This document shows positions 9,617 through 17,377 of a stretch of DNA of 64,000 nt, piece by piece. The notes beneath the pieces were generated by a model that ran no database searches, was not told where the DNA came from, and saw only the letters and a list, made by a program, of their open reading frames with translations. Source of the stretch: Gemmatimonadaceae bacterium (GTDB taxonomy: Bacteria > Gemmatimonadota > Gemmatimonadetes > Gemmatimonadales > Gemmatimonadaceae); the NCBI GenBank assembly GCA_037721215.1, contig JBBJNV010000024.1, positions 1-64,000 on the forward strand. The letters are read 5' to 3'. The translations under genes were made by a program, and so were the position numbers. The first letter of the stretch is position 1, and every line of letters begins with the position of its first letter.

Positions 9617-10675
9617 GTGAAAAGACTCATCAGTAAGATCTGGAGTCCTCGCCGTATCCTATGCCTCGGCGCGGTTGCCATTGGCGTTGGCTGTACGACT
9701 GAAGATTTACCTACAGAACCGCAAGGGGCCGCGGCGAGCCGACAGCCTGCAGCAGCGCGGAGCGTAGCGCACGGCGACACGGTCATTCGATATATCGTAC
9801 GACTGAAGAATGGACCTGGAGGCGTTGCCAATCGAGCTGAAAGCTTAATTCTTCCTTATCGCGGGAAGCTGTCGATAGTATTCGAAAGGGTGTTTCAGGG
9901 CTTTGTCGCTGAAGGTCTGACACCCGCCGCGGCAGCTCTTCTGGCAAAGAGTCCTGTCGTGGAATACATCGAAAAAGAAGGCTTCAGCTATGCTGGCGAC
10001 GTTCAGACGTTGACGTTTTCCAGTCAGTGGGGACTTGATCGAATCGATCAGCGTGCTCCCCCGATCGACAATCAGTAAGCCACGATTCATTCCGTTCGCA
10101 TCGACGATGACGATGGTAGCGGTAACGCGCGTGCGGGTGACATCGTCGATGGGCTGGAATGGGTGTTGCAAAATCACATTAGTCCTGCGGTCGTCAATCT
10201 GAGCTACGGCGACGATGGTAGCACCGGCGGCAGTTTTGCCGTCTTGCAGGCTTTACAGAGTCTAGCCGACAACGGCGTTGTCGTTGTGGTGCTTGCTGGA
10301 AACCACAACCGTGATGCGTATTTATGGCGCGCGAACAGAGTATCACCTGGGTTAGTAGTAGCTGCCGCTGGCTGGCTTTCTTTCGATCAATCTATTTATC
10401 GAATGGCGTATTCCAATTTCGGCTCGACCGTCGACCTTTTTGCGCCCGGCGATGGAACCTACGCAGCCATCAACGCCTCGAGCCAGGCCTTCGGCACCTT
10501 CGGAGGCACGTCCGGCGCTTCGCCATTCGTCGCTGGAGCAGTGGCACAGATTCTGGAGGCGTATCCGTCTCTTTCGCCCGCCGACGTTGAGTATTGGATC
10601 AAGGCGAATTCGACACCGGGCGTCATTTCCGGCACGATGCCGGGCGATCCGAATCTGTTTCTTTCGCGATGGTAG
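9617..10675 (+). pseudogene. S8 (subtilisin/proteinase K-type) peptidase with internal deletion
   Basis: The start is GTG 9617 with AGGGA six bases upstream. The N-terminus VKRLISKIWSPRRILCLGAVAIGVGC is a lipoprotein-type signal. An I9-type propeptide follows (IRYIVRLKNG ... VVEYIEKEG), then WGLDRIDQR, the usual start of the mature protease. An in-frame TAA at 10076-10078 is followed directly by ATIHSVRIDDD in the same frame. The ~75 residues that normally carry the catalytic Asp (DTGI) and His (HGTHVAG) are missing. The second part keeps VVVLAGN and the catalytic-serine motif GTSGASP. With two triad residues gone and a stop at the junction, it cannot be an active protease. Confidence 0.85.
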
Positions 10676-10714
10676 CAATTTCTTGAACATCTTCGGTTTG
10701 TGGAGTCAGAAACT

Positions 10715-11167
10715 ATGGCGGAACCAAGCTCCCTAGAGTCGAACACTAGTAGATTTTCTCGCCGCTCATTCGCCGCGATGCTTGTGCTTATAGCTGCAGT
10801 CGTTGTTCCGTCCAGTAGTGCGTTTTGTCAGAGTTCAACTCAGCTGCTGAACCCAAGCATCGTTCCCTCATTAGAAATTGCTCCTGCCTATACCTCGGTG
10901 CGGCCCTATGCCGACCCAAGGCCCGGTGTGGTCTGGAGCGTTGGACTCGCTACGCGTCGACAAACGAACCGCCCAATCATCCTCGGAACGGCCGTGGGGG
11001 CGGTCGCCGGCGCTCTGATTGGACATGCGGTATGGGGCGGCGCGGTTTTTTGTCCCAATTCGCCGAATAACTCTTGTGGGTCGACCAAATACCCTGCCGT
11101 AAAGGGCGCAGTCTCGGGTGCGTTAATCGGTGCTTTGGCTGGAGTATTCATTAAAAACCGTCAATAG
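10715..11167 (+). CDS. Secreted glycine-zipper protein, paralogue of the 5186 gene
   Basis: 150 residues from ATG 10715 (an in-frame ATG at 10700 is an alternative). A signal peptide spans the first ~40 residues (RRSFAAMLVLIAAVVVPSSSAFCQ). The mature part has a first zipper (GTAVGAVAGALIGHAVWGG), a loop with two cysteines (FCPNSPNNSC) and a second zipper (GAVSGALIGALAGVF). The architecture matches the 5186 protein although the sequences have diverged. Function unknown; probably envelope-associated. It lies 39 bases after the broken S8 peptidase and may have been its operon partner. Confidence 0.7.
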   Translation: MAEPSSLESNTSRFSRRSFAAMLVLIAAVVVPSSSAFCQSSTQLLNPSIVPSLEIAPAYTSVRPYADPRPGVVWSVGLATRRQTNRPIILGTAVGAVAGALIGHAVWGGAVFCPNSPNNSCGSTKYPAVKGAVSGALIGALAGVFIKNRQ

Positions 11168-11324
11168 TTATTGGTTCGGCCCGTCTTCAGCTGATAGTTC
11201 GCACTTTCCGCGGCCAAGGGGCCGTCAATGGGTCAGCATAGGTGAACCCTAAACGGGCTTACGACTTCCTTTATTGCAGTTGCCATTGGTGGTCACACTA
11301 GCGCTTTTGATTAGAACGGCGACC

Positions 11325-11625
11325 TGCAGGGTTCCGGTCAGTTTCGGAACGCGCTTGACCCTCGATGCAGGAATGAGCGCATGCGTCGGAAGCCGGGCCC
11401 AAATCGGCTTCGCCCCTACAATGGGACTACTGTCAGAAACCATGACCTTCGAAGCCGTCGTTCGAGTGTTCAGACCATAGCGGGCCAGGTTTTTCGCGTT
11501 GGCCCAAAATTTCTGGCGTCTGATTTTGGTACCGTCGGCGTTAACGCCCCGCTGCGCGCGAGCAGACACCGCGGCCCGACGCGCAAGGTTGCGAGTGCTC
11601 GCGCTGGCAGAAGTTAATGTTGAGT
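11325..11625 (+). pseudogene. Degraded paralogue of the 13318 lipoprotein
   Basis: DNA here aligns by eye with about 13340-13630 of the intact lipoprotein gene. Shared landmarks include MSACVG versus TSACVG, ETMTFEAVVR versus DTVTFEAIVR, then GQVFRV and SDxGTV in a different frame. A stop after VFRP and later frame changes break it. It lies directly upstream of the xseA 3' remnant. The 157 bases from 11168 to 11324 show no gene. Confidence 0.75.
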
Positions 11626-11667
11626 TTCAACAACTCTGACCCCTTGAACACCTTGAACAACGCCGTC

Positions 11668-12035
11668 CGTCGCGGCCGAACCTGCGATTCACGCGCTGGT
11701 CGACCTGTTCGCCATGCTTCCACTCGCAGCGCGCTCGTATCTCGAGTTGCGCACAGCAGCGCACGACATCGGCGCTGCTCGATATGCGGACCGTCGAGCG
11801 CGACCTTCGCGCGGCGATGGTGCGTGGCACCGAGAGACGGCGCTTAAAGGTGGGTGGTACGGCAGGGCGTCTTAACGCGCTAAGCCCGCTGGGCGTGATG
11901 GAGCGGGGTTACGCCGTCGCGAGAAACCTGGCCGGCGGGGCGCTAACCTCAGCGTTGCAGTTTGTTGCGGACCAGAAATTTATTCTGGTGCTTCACGATG
12001 GGACGGTAATCGCGCGCACTGACGCGGGCGCGTAA
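11668..12035 (+). pseudogene. xseA: xseA 3'-end remnant
   Basis: A diverged copy of the last third of xseA, roughly 65% identical at DNA level by eye. It starts in the region corresponding to PSVAAETAVLALADLLAVL and runs to the stop. The last 83 codons are open and encode RDLRAAMVRGTERRR ... RGYAVARNLAGG ... LVLHDGTVIART, clearly the XseA C-terminus. The catalytic GHEID region is absent. The degree of divergence suggests an old duplication or a copy acquired from a related organism. Confidence 0.85.
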
Positions 12036-12278
12036 CTACCTTCGCGAGAGTGTTTCTCCTCGCCGGGGTTTTCGGAGGCCCCGGCACGAGACTTGATGCG
12101 AAGCTTCAAGCGACAATGGAATGAGATCAAGTTCGCTTGGGCAGTCTGGGATTGCCGGCTGCAGGCGCGGCTTTTGACGTGTAACAGGCCGAAGGCTCCG
12201 GTGGTTCACGCTCTCTGTTCTACGGATCTACAACGGCCTCTCGCATGGGCGAGTAACAATACCACTAACCGGATTCGA

Positions 12279-13336
12279 ATGACGAAGCTTTTCTCCCGTC
12301 TATCAATCATCGCGACCGTCCTCGTTACAATGGCTGCTTGCACCGATGGCGTTACAGAGCCTCGGCCCAAGGGTTCATTACGAACACGGGCTACGCCACT
12401 GGCGGAGCAAGTTGCGAGCGCGGAGCTTCGATACTACTGCCTTACTAGCGTCCGTACTGGCGAAGGAAATGGTTATTACCGATATGGGCGGCTTCAGTTG
12501 AGCTTTCCCGCGGGGGCACTGGCTGGCGATGGCGCGAGCATGCCCTATAGATATCGAGCGTACGCAGAAGGAGAGGTCGTGATGGTCGCTAACTGTGTGA
12601 TCCCGCGGACGGATGCTGCGGTCAGGTTCACAGAGCACAAGTTAGGCGTAAAGCGCTCGAAGCAGTCTGCCGCGCCCGGTTCGGATGGAGAGATCGGCAC
12701 GATGGACCTGCCGCCCGATACGGTTCGCGCCTGTCGGGACCGTGGCCTCTACCCGCACTGCTACCCGCCCGATGCTCCTATCTGCGGAACCGACCAGTGT
12801 GGAAGCGGAGGCACTTGGGGGACGATATGGGAGGAGGGGGGCCGGGCGCGGATCCCGGTGATCCCTATGAGCCTGCTCGGACCGACGACGATCAGGTTCC
12901 TGATGAGGATTTACCAGATTGCACTCAACCGCAGCCGAACACATGGAGACGTGGCTACTGTGATGCATCCGTTCCTGCACCGGAGAGTGAGCGACACAGC
13001 CGCACAATTGCCGCATTGCAGCGAATCAAAGAGCGAGGGGATGTTTGTTCGAAATTGGCGGATGCAGGAATCGCGCTACTGGCGGGCACGGGCGAAAAAA
13101 AACTAGGCTTTTACCCTTCTTTCCCCGATAATCAGGGCGGCTGGGCGGGGCCTAGGATTGGCATTGTTCTGCAGGATGTTTGGGTGGATCATTACCATAA
13201 CAAAGTCTCGAGCGACGGCAGGAATCTTGACCAAGCTCTCGCACACGAACTTGACCACTACGTTCTCCTGCTGAATCATAGTGACTCAGCAGGAAAACAG
13301 ACGCCTAACTCGCAAACATGCTCAGGACTTCCTTAG
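12279..13336 (+). pseudogene. Lipoprotein with HExxH motif, frameshifted
   Basis: From ATG 12279 the protein begins MTKLFSRLSIIATVLVTMAAC, a lipoprotein signal with Cys21. The frame runs through ICGTDQCGSGGTWGTIWEEGG, where the coding signal moves to another frame at a run of six G (12836-12841). One extra G there would continue as EEGGPGADPGDPYEP and on to the end. The second part contains HNKVSSDGRNLDQALAHELDHY; HELDH fits the zinc-binding HExxH of metallopeptidases. It is either a frameshifted gene, a slippage-controlled one, or a sequencing error. 12036-12278 upstream holds no gene that I can see. Family not recognised. Confidence 0.65.
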
Positions 13337-13944
13337 GCTGTCAGGCTGCACTCCATTTCGGAGCTCTCCTGACCGTCAGTATAGGTACGAGCGCCTGCGT
13401 CGGGAACCAGGTGAAGTCCGGCGTCGATCCTTCAACGGGACTAGTGGCCGACACTGTCACCTTCGAAGCCATCGTTCGGAGCGTTCAGCCTGCAGCGGGT
13501 CAGGTCTTTCGCGTTGACCCGAGACCCTTTTTATCTGATTCTGGTACCGTCTCGGTTCAGGACGCTCGGGTACGGGCTGACACAATGGGTCTAGGTGCAA
13601 GGCTGCGCGTGCTGGCGCGGAGAGGCGTTGATGTTGCGGATGCAAGCGTGTTCTCAAGTTGCACAAATGCTGTCGCCGCGCCCGGCGAGGATATGCCGTC
13701 GGTTGGGTGTCCCGCAGTTCGGACCTTGGTCGTTATGGTTGGTCGCTCGCGGCCGACTCTGCCCCCCGGCACGTATGACCGGGCTGGTCAGCCTCGGGAT
13801 GCGCGGTCGCGCCAAACAGTGCGAATGATTGAGACTAATGCCGCACCGACCGCGGCCACCGCGATTGCTTACGACGTGCTCGTCGGCTGGACAAACCAGC
13901 GTTGGCAAGTGCTATCCCGTCGGCCGGTGTTTTTCGACGGCTAA
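13318..13944 (+). CDS. Lipoprotein of unknown function
   Basis: 208 residues. The N-terminus ends in the lipobox-like TSAC at about Cys27. The mature region is beta-rich with no motif I recognise: DTVTFEAIVRSVQPAAGQVFRVD, a Cys pair (FSSCTNA ... VGCPAVRTLVVMV), and a C-terminal YDVLVGWTNQRWQVLSRRPVFF. The start overlaps the end of the preceding frameshifted gene. A decayed paralogue lies 1.7 kb upstream at 11325-11625, so this gene belongs to a locally duplicated set. Confidence 0.7.
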   Translation: MLRTSLGCQAALHFGALLTVSIGTSACVGNQVKSGVDPSTGLVADTVTFEAIVRSVQPAAGQVFRVDPRPFLSDSGTVSVQDARVRADTMGLGARLRVLARRGVDVADASVFSSCTNAVAAPGEDMPSVGCPAVRTLVVMVGRSRPTLPPGTYDRAGQPRDARSRQTVRMIETNAAPTAATAIAYDVLVGWTNQRWQVLSRRPVFFDG

Positions 13945-14248
13945 ATCCTCTGTCACGATGGTCGAGTAACGCTCCGAGCAGAAGTCAGTCATGATCCTCC
14001 TTTTACCGAGCCCTGATTTTTCGTTGAGCCGGGCCATTTCGAGCGACTTCTCGACCATCTTTTTGACCTTGCCGGGCTTACTACATGATCTGGCGGACCA
14101 GCAGCATACAGGTATCTCGTGTCGTCTGTCGGGGGTGATTTTCGGGCTCCGCGGATAAGTTGACCGGAGTTCTGTTGGGGGACAGTCCCGGAACGTACGC
14201 CGGGTATTCGGCCGGCTCGGAGGGTTTGAGGCTGGCCTTTTCGCCAGG
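13945..14248. other. 304-bp stretch, possible minus-strand gene fragment
   Basis: No plus-strand gene. On the minus strand, from ATG 14059 to a stop at 13913, an open frame reads VEKSLEMARLNEKSGLGKRR and continues MTDFCSERYSTIVTED. A second ATG at 13993 has AAAGGAGG a few bases upstream. This may be a small gene or the end of a decayed one; I do not recognise it. It runs antisense into the end of the 13318 gene. Confidence 0.3.
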
Positions 14249-14619
14249 AATCAGATCCGTTGCAGACTGGCATGGGATAACTCGACACGGAGCCACGGAG
14301 GACACGGAGACACAGAGTACTGCCGCGAACTCGAGCATCTCCTCTCGCATGCAGTTCAGCGCAACGCAACCATCGGTTATTGGGGGGGAACTACAACTGC
14401 ACTCCAGTCCTCAAGATTATTGCTGCTCGCTGAAGCTGAAGCTTGGCATCTTTTGAGCCCAGGCTGGCCGCTTTGGTTAACGACTTCAGTCGCTCAGCAC
14501 CACCCATCCCCTGTCCCGCACGCAGTTCCCAAATCTTTAGCAGTTGCAGTTGCCTTTCCTCCGTGTCCTCCGTGGCTCCGTGTCGAGTTATCCCATCCCG
14601 GTCTGACGCGGATCTGATT
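14249..14619. mobile_element. 371-bp element with 61-bp inverted repeats (MITE-like)
   Basis: Arm 1 (14249-14309) and arm 2 (14559-14619) are inverted copies with about five mismatches. Both contain GGGATAACTCGACACGG followed by the iterated CCACGGAGGACACGGAG. The ~250-bp interior has no convincing gene. It resembles a non-autonomous, palindrome-ended element. Iterated CACGGAG/CACAGAG repeats are common in intergenic DNA of environmental bacteria (general knowledge). It lies just upstream of the rpsO promoter region. Confidence 0.7.
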
Positions 14620-14711
14620 TGCAGCACCAACGCCTGCCCGCCACACGGGAGCCCGCCTACTTTACACAACCCCATGGCCTGGCTATCCTTAAAGGCTTAC
14701 CACGACACCAA

Positions 14712-14750
14712 AGACACCAGCGCGCAACGCGCGCGGAGATCACAGCTACA
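14712..14750 (+). promoter_or_regulatory. rpsO leader with short GC hairpin, conserved in the duplicate
   Basis: The 39 bases immediately before the rpsO ATG are identical in the copy at 8974-9012, whereas sequence further upstream has diverged. It contains GCGCG-CAA-CGCGC, a compact hairpin close to the ribosome binding region. Ribosomal protein S15 commonly represses its own mRNA through leader structures (known for the family), so this is a candidate site. That role is inference. Confidence 0.4.
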
Positions 14751-15011
14751 ATGGCATTTCAGAAGACCGCGACGATCGAGAAGTTCCGCACCCACGACAC
14801 AGACACCGGCTCGGCCCAGGTACAGGTTGCAGTTCTCACGGAGAACATCAACTACCTCACCCAGCACTTTCGCACCCATGCGAAAGACCATCACAGCCGG
14901 CAGGGCCTGTTGAAGATGGTCGGCAAGCGTCGTCGGTTGCTGGACTACCTCAAGCGGACAGACCTCGAAGGCTACCGCAAGATCATCGCCGATCTTGGCC
15001 TCCGCCACTAG
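14751..15011 (+). CDS. rpsO: 30S ribosomal protein S15
   Basis: 86 residues, close to the usual 88-89. The sequence runs from [20 protein letters not shown] through [30 protein letters not shown] to [13 protein letters not shown], the standard S15 pattern that binds the central domain of 16S rRNA. The start is ATG 14751, directly after the conserved leader. A truncated duplicate of its first two thirds is at 9013. The order rpsO-pnp is the widespread bacterial arrangement. Confidence 0.97.
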   Translation: MAFQKTATIEKFRTHDTDTGSAQVQVAVLTENINYLTQHFRTHAKDHHSRQGLLKMVGKRRRLLDYLKRTDLEGYRKIIADLGLRH

Positions 15012-15031
15012 CTGGCTCTTCTGACGATGTT

Positions 15032-15065
15032 GCGCGCGCGGACGCACTCTGCTGTCCGCGCGCGC
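15032..15065 (+). terminator. 12-bp GC stem-loop between rpsO and pnp
   Basis: GCGCGCGCGGAC and GTCCGCGCGCGC form a perfect 12-bp stem with a 10-nt loop. It is followed by TTTGTGTTCT, a weak T-rich tail. It may attenuate or process the rpsO-pnp transcript; in other bacteria this intergenic region is an RNase III site controlling pnp. Confidence 0.6.
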
Positions 15066-15094
15066 TTTGTGTTCTCTAGAAAAAAGCAAGGTCA

Positions 15095-17377
15095 ATGATA
15101 CAACGCATCGAACGTGAGTTCGCCGGCCGCACGCTCTCAATCGAGACCGGCCGCATGGCAAAACAGGCAGCAGGCTCGGCCCTGGTACGGTTTGGCGATA
15201 CGATGGTCCTCGCCGCCATCACCGCCAGCGAAAAGGAAAGCCCGCTCCCATTCTTTCCCCTGACAGTCGAATACAAGGACAAGGCCTACGCAGCCGGAAA
15301 AATTCCGGGCGGCTTCATCAAGCGTGAAGGACGGCCACACGATACGGAGATCCTCAAGTGCCGGATCATCGATCGGTCCATCCGCCCGCTGTTCCCGGAA
15401 GGATTCAAGAACGAGATCCAGGTTTTCATCTACGTCATCTCCGCAGATCAGGAGAATGACGGCGACATGCTGGCGCTCCTCGCCACATCCTTTGCACTGA
15501 ACGCATCGAAAGTCCCGTTTGCTGGCCCGATCGCAGGCGTTCGCATCGCGCGGGTTCAGGACAACTGGATTCTCAACCCGACATTTCAGCAGCTCCCCTA
15601 CAGCGACATGGACATCGTCGTTGCCGGCTCGAACGACTCGATCATGATGGTGGAAGGTGGCGCCATCGAGATCAGCGAAGCTGACACGCTCGAAGCAATC
15701 ACGGTTGCGCACGGCGGGATCAAGGAACTGATCGCCATGCAGGAAGAGTTGCTTGCCCAGGGACGCACCGAAAAAATGGCGTGGAAGAAGCCGGAACCAT
15801 CCGGGAGTCTCGTCACCCGCGTCAAGGCTCTCGCGGAAGGCAGGATTGTCGAGGCGATCAATCAGGCAGACAAGCACACCCGCATTCAGGCAGTGGAGCG
15901 CGTCAAGGCCGAGGTCTCGACCGCACTGCTCACTGAATTTCCGGACAACGGGAAGGACATTTCGACGCTCGTCGGAGATGCCGAGTACGATAGTCTTCGC
16001 GCGCAGGTCCTGAACAGCGGCGCCCGCGTCGACGGCCGTGGCCCGAAGGACGTTCGAGAGATCACCATCGACACGTCGGTCTTGCCGCGCGCACACGGTT
16101 CGGCGCTTTTCACTCGCGGCCAGACGCAGGCACTCGTTGCCATCACTCTTGGAACCGCGCAGGACGTCCAGCGTCTCGACTCCATCGACGATGCCGGCGA
16201 GACCACAAAGTCGTTCATGCTGCACTACAACTTCCCGCCGTTCTCGACAGGTGAAGTCCGCCCAATGCGCGGCACGAGCCGTCGCGAAATCGGCCACGGA
16301 AATCTCGCCGAGCGTGCGTTGCAAAGCGTGCTCCCTCCGTTCGAAGAATTTCCCTACACCATCCGGATTGTTTCCGACGTTCTCGAGTCCAATGGCTCGT
16401 CGTCGATGGCCTCTGTGTGCGGTGGCTCGCTGTCCCTGTTCGATGCCGGCGTGCCCATTCGCGGCGCTGTCGCGGGCGTCGCAATGGGCCTGATCAAGGA
16501 GGGCGACAAGTACGCCATCCTCACCGACATTCTGGGCACCGAGGATCACCTCGGTGATATGGACTTCAAGGTTGCTGGAACGGAAGCCGGCATCACGTCC
16601 ATCCAGATGGACATCAAGATTCAGGGCCTGTCGCTCGAGATCATGAAAGAGGCCCTGGCGCAGGCGCGCGAAGGCCGCCTCCACATTCTCGAGGAAATGA
16701 AAAAGGCGCTTGACGGTCCGCGCGCCGACCTCTCCGCTTATGCACCACGCATCGTGACGATGAACATCAGCCCCGAGAAAATCGGCGAGCTCATCGGCCC
16801 CAAGGGCAAGACGATCCGTGGAATTCAGGAGGAGACCGGTGCGGAGCTCACGGTCGACGACTCGGGGCTCGTTACGATCGCGGCCGTGGGTGGAGACGCC
16901 ATGGAGCGCGCGCGTCAGATGGTGCAGGCTCTCACCGCCGAACCGATTATCGGCGATACGTACGAAGGAACCGTCAAGAGCACAACTGCCTTTGGCGCGT
17001 TCGTGGAAATCATGCCGGGCACCGAAGGCCTCGTTCATATCTCGGAACTCAAGCATGGCCGTACCGACAAGACAGAAGACGTGGTCAAGAAAGGCGACCG
17101 CGTAAAGGTCAAGCTTCTCGAGCGCGATGAACGCGGGCGCCTTCGTCTGTCGATGAAGGCTCTTGTTCCCAAGGAAGATGCGGGCAGTGGCGAATCGCCA
17201 TTTCAGCCTTCATCGGATAGCACCAGAGGAAATGGTTCACCGCCCGAGACAATGGACGGGACGGCCGTCGAGAGCGGCGAAGGGGTTACGGCCGAAGCCG
17301 GCGGGCAGTCCGACGATCGTCCCCGGCGTCCACGAAGTCGTCCGCCTCGCGGCGGCGGAGGTCGCGGCCGAGAGTGA
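15095..17377 (+). CDS. pnp: Polyribonucleotide nucleotidyltransferase
   Basis: PNPase, the phosphorolytic 3'-5' exoribonuclease. 760 residues. Two RNase PH-like domains: the first from GRTLSIETGRMAKQA, the second from RAHGSALFTRGQTQAL through FPPFSTGEVRPMRGTSRREIGHGNLAERAL. Then a KH domain (IGELIGPKGKTIRGIQEETG), an S1 domain (YEGTVKSTTAFGAFVEIMPGTEGL, given here in part) and a disordered Arg/Gly-rich tail (RPRRPRSRPPRGGGGRGRE). Its TGA overlaps the GTG start of the next gene. Confidence 0.97.
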   Translation: MIQRIEREFAGRTLSIETGRMAKQAAGSALVRFGDTMVLAAITASEKESPLPFFPLTVEYKDKAYAAGKIPGGFIKREGRPHDTEILKCRIIDRSIRPLFPEGFKNEIQVFIYVISADQENDGDMLALLATSFALNASKVPFAGPIAGVRIARVQDNWILNPTFQQLPYSDMDIVVAGSNDSIMMVEGGAIEISEADTLEAITVAHGGIKELIAMQEELLAQGRTEKMAWKKPEPSGSLVTRVKALAEGRIVEAINQADKHTRIQAVERVKAEVSTALLTEFPDNGKDISTLVGDAEYDSLRAQVLNSGARVDGRGPKDVREITIDTSVLPRAHGSALFTRGQTQALVAITLGTAQDVQRLDSIDDAGETTKSFMLHYNFPPFSTGEVRPMRGTSRREIGHGNLAERALQSVLPPFEEFPYTIRIVSDVLESNGSSSMASVCGGSLSLFDAGVPIRGAVAGVAMGLIKEGDKYAILTDILGTEDHLGDMDFKVAGTEAGITSIQMDIKIQGLSLEIMKEALAQAREGRLHILEEMKKALDGPRADLSAYAPRIVTMNISPEKIGELIGPKGKTIRGIQEETGAELTVDDSGLVTIAAVGGDAMERARQMVQALTAEPIIGDTYEGTVKSTTAFGAFVEIMPGTEGLVHISELKHGRTDKTEDVVKKGDRVKVKLLERDERGRLRLSMKALVPKEDAGSGESPFQPSSDSTRGNGSPPETMDGTAVESGEGVTAEAGGQSDDRPRRPRSRPPRGGGGRGRE

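Noticed and set aside
9401-10078. Longer open frame upstream of the S8 peptidase start
   Set aside because: The added residues lack coding character, and GTG 9617 has a good ribosome binding site followed by a signal peptide.
14273-14598. CACGGAG repeats read as a CRISPR array
   Set aside because: There is no regular repeat-spacer alternation and no cas genes; the repeats are two inverted arms.
15137-17056. 639-codon minus-strand open frame opposite pnp
   Set aside because: It is the antisense shadow of a highly conserved GC-rich gene; its translation has no recognisable domain.
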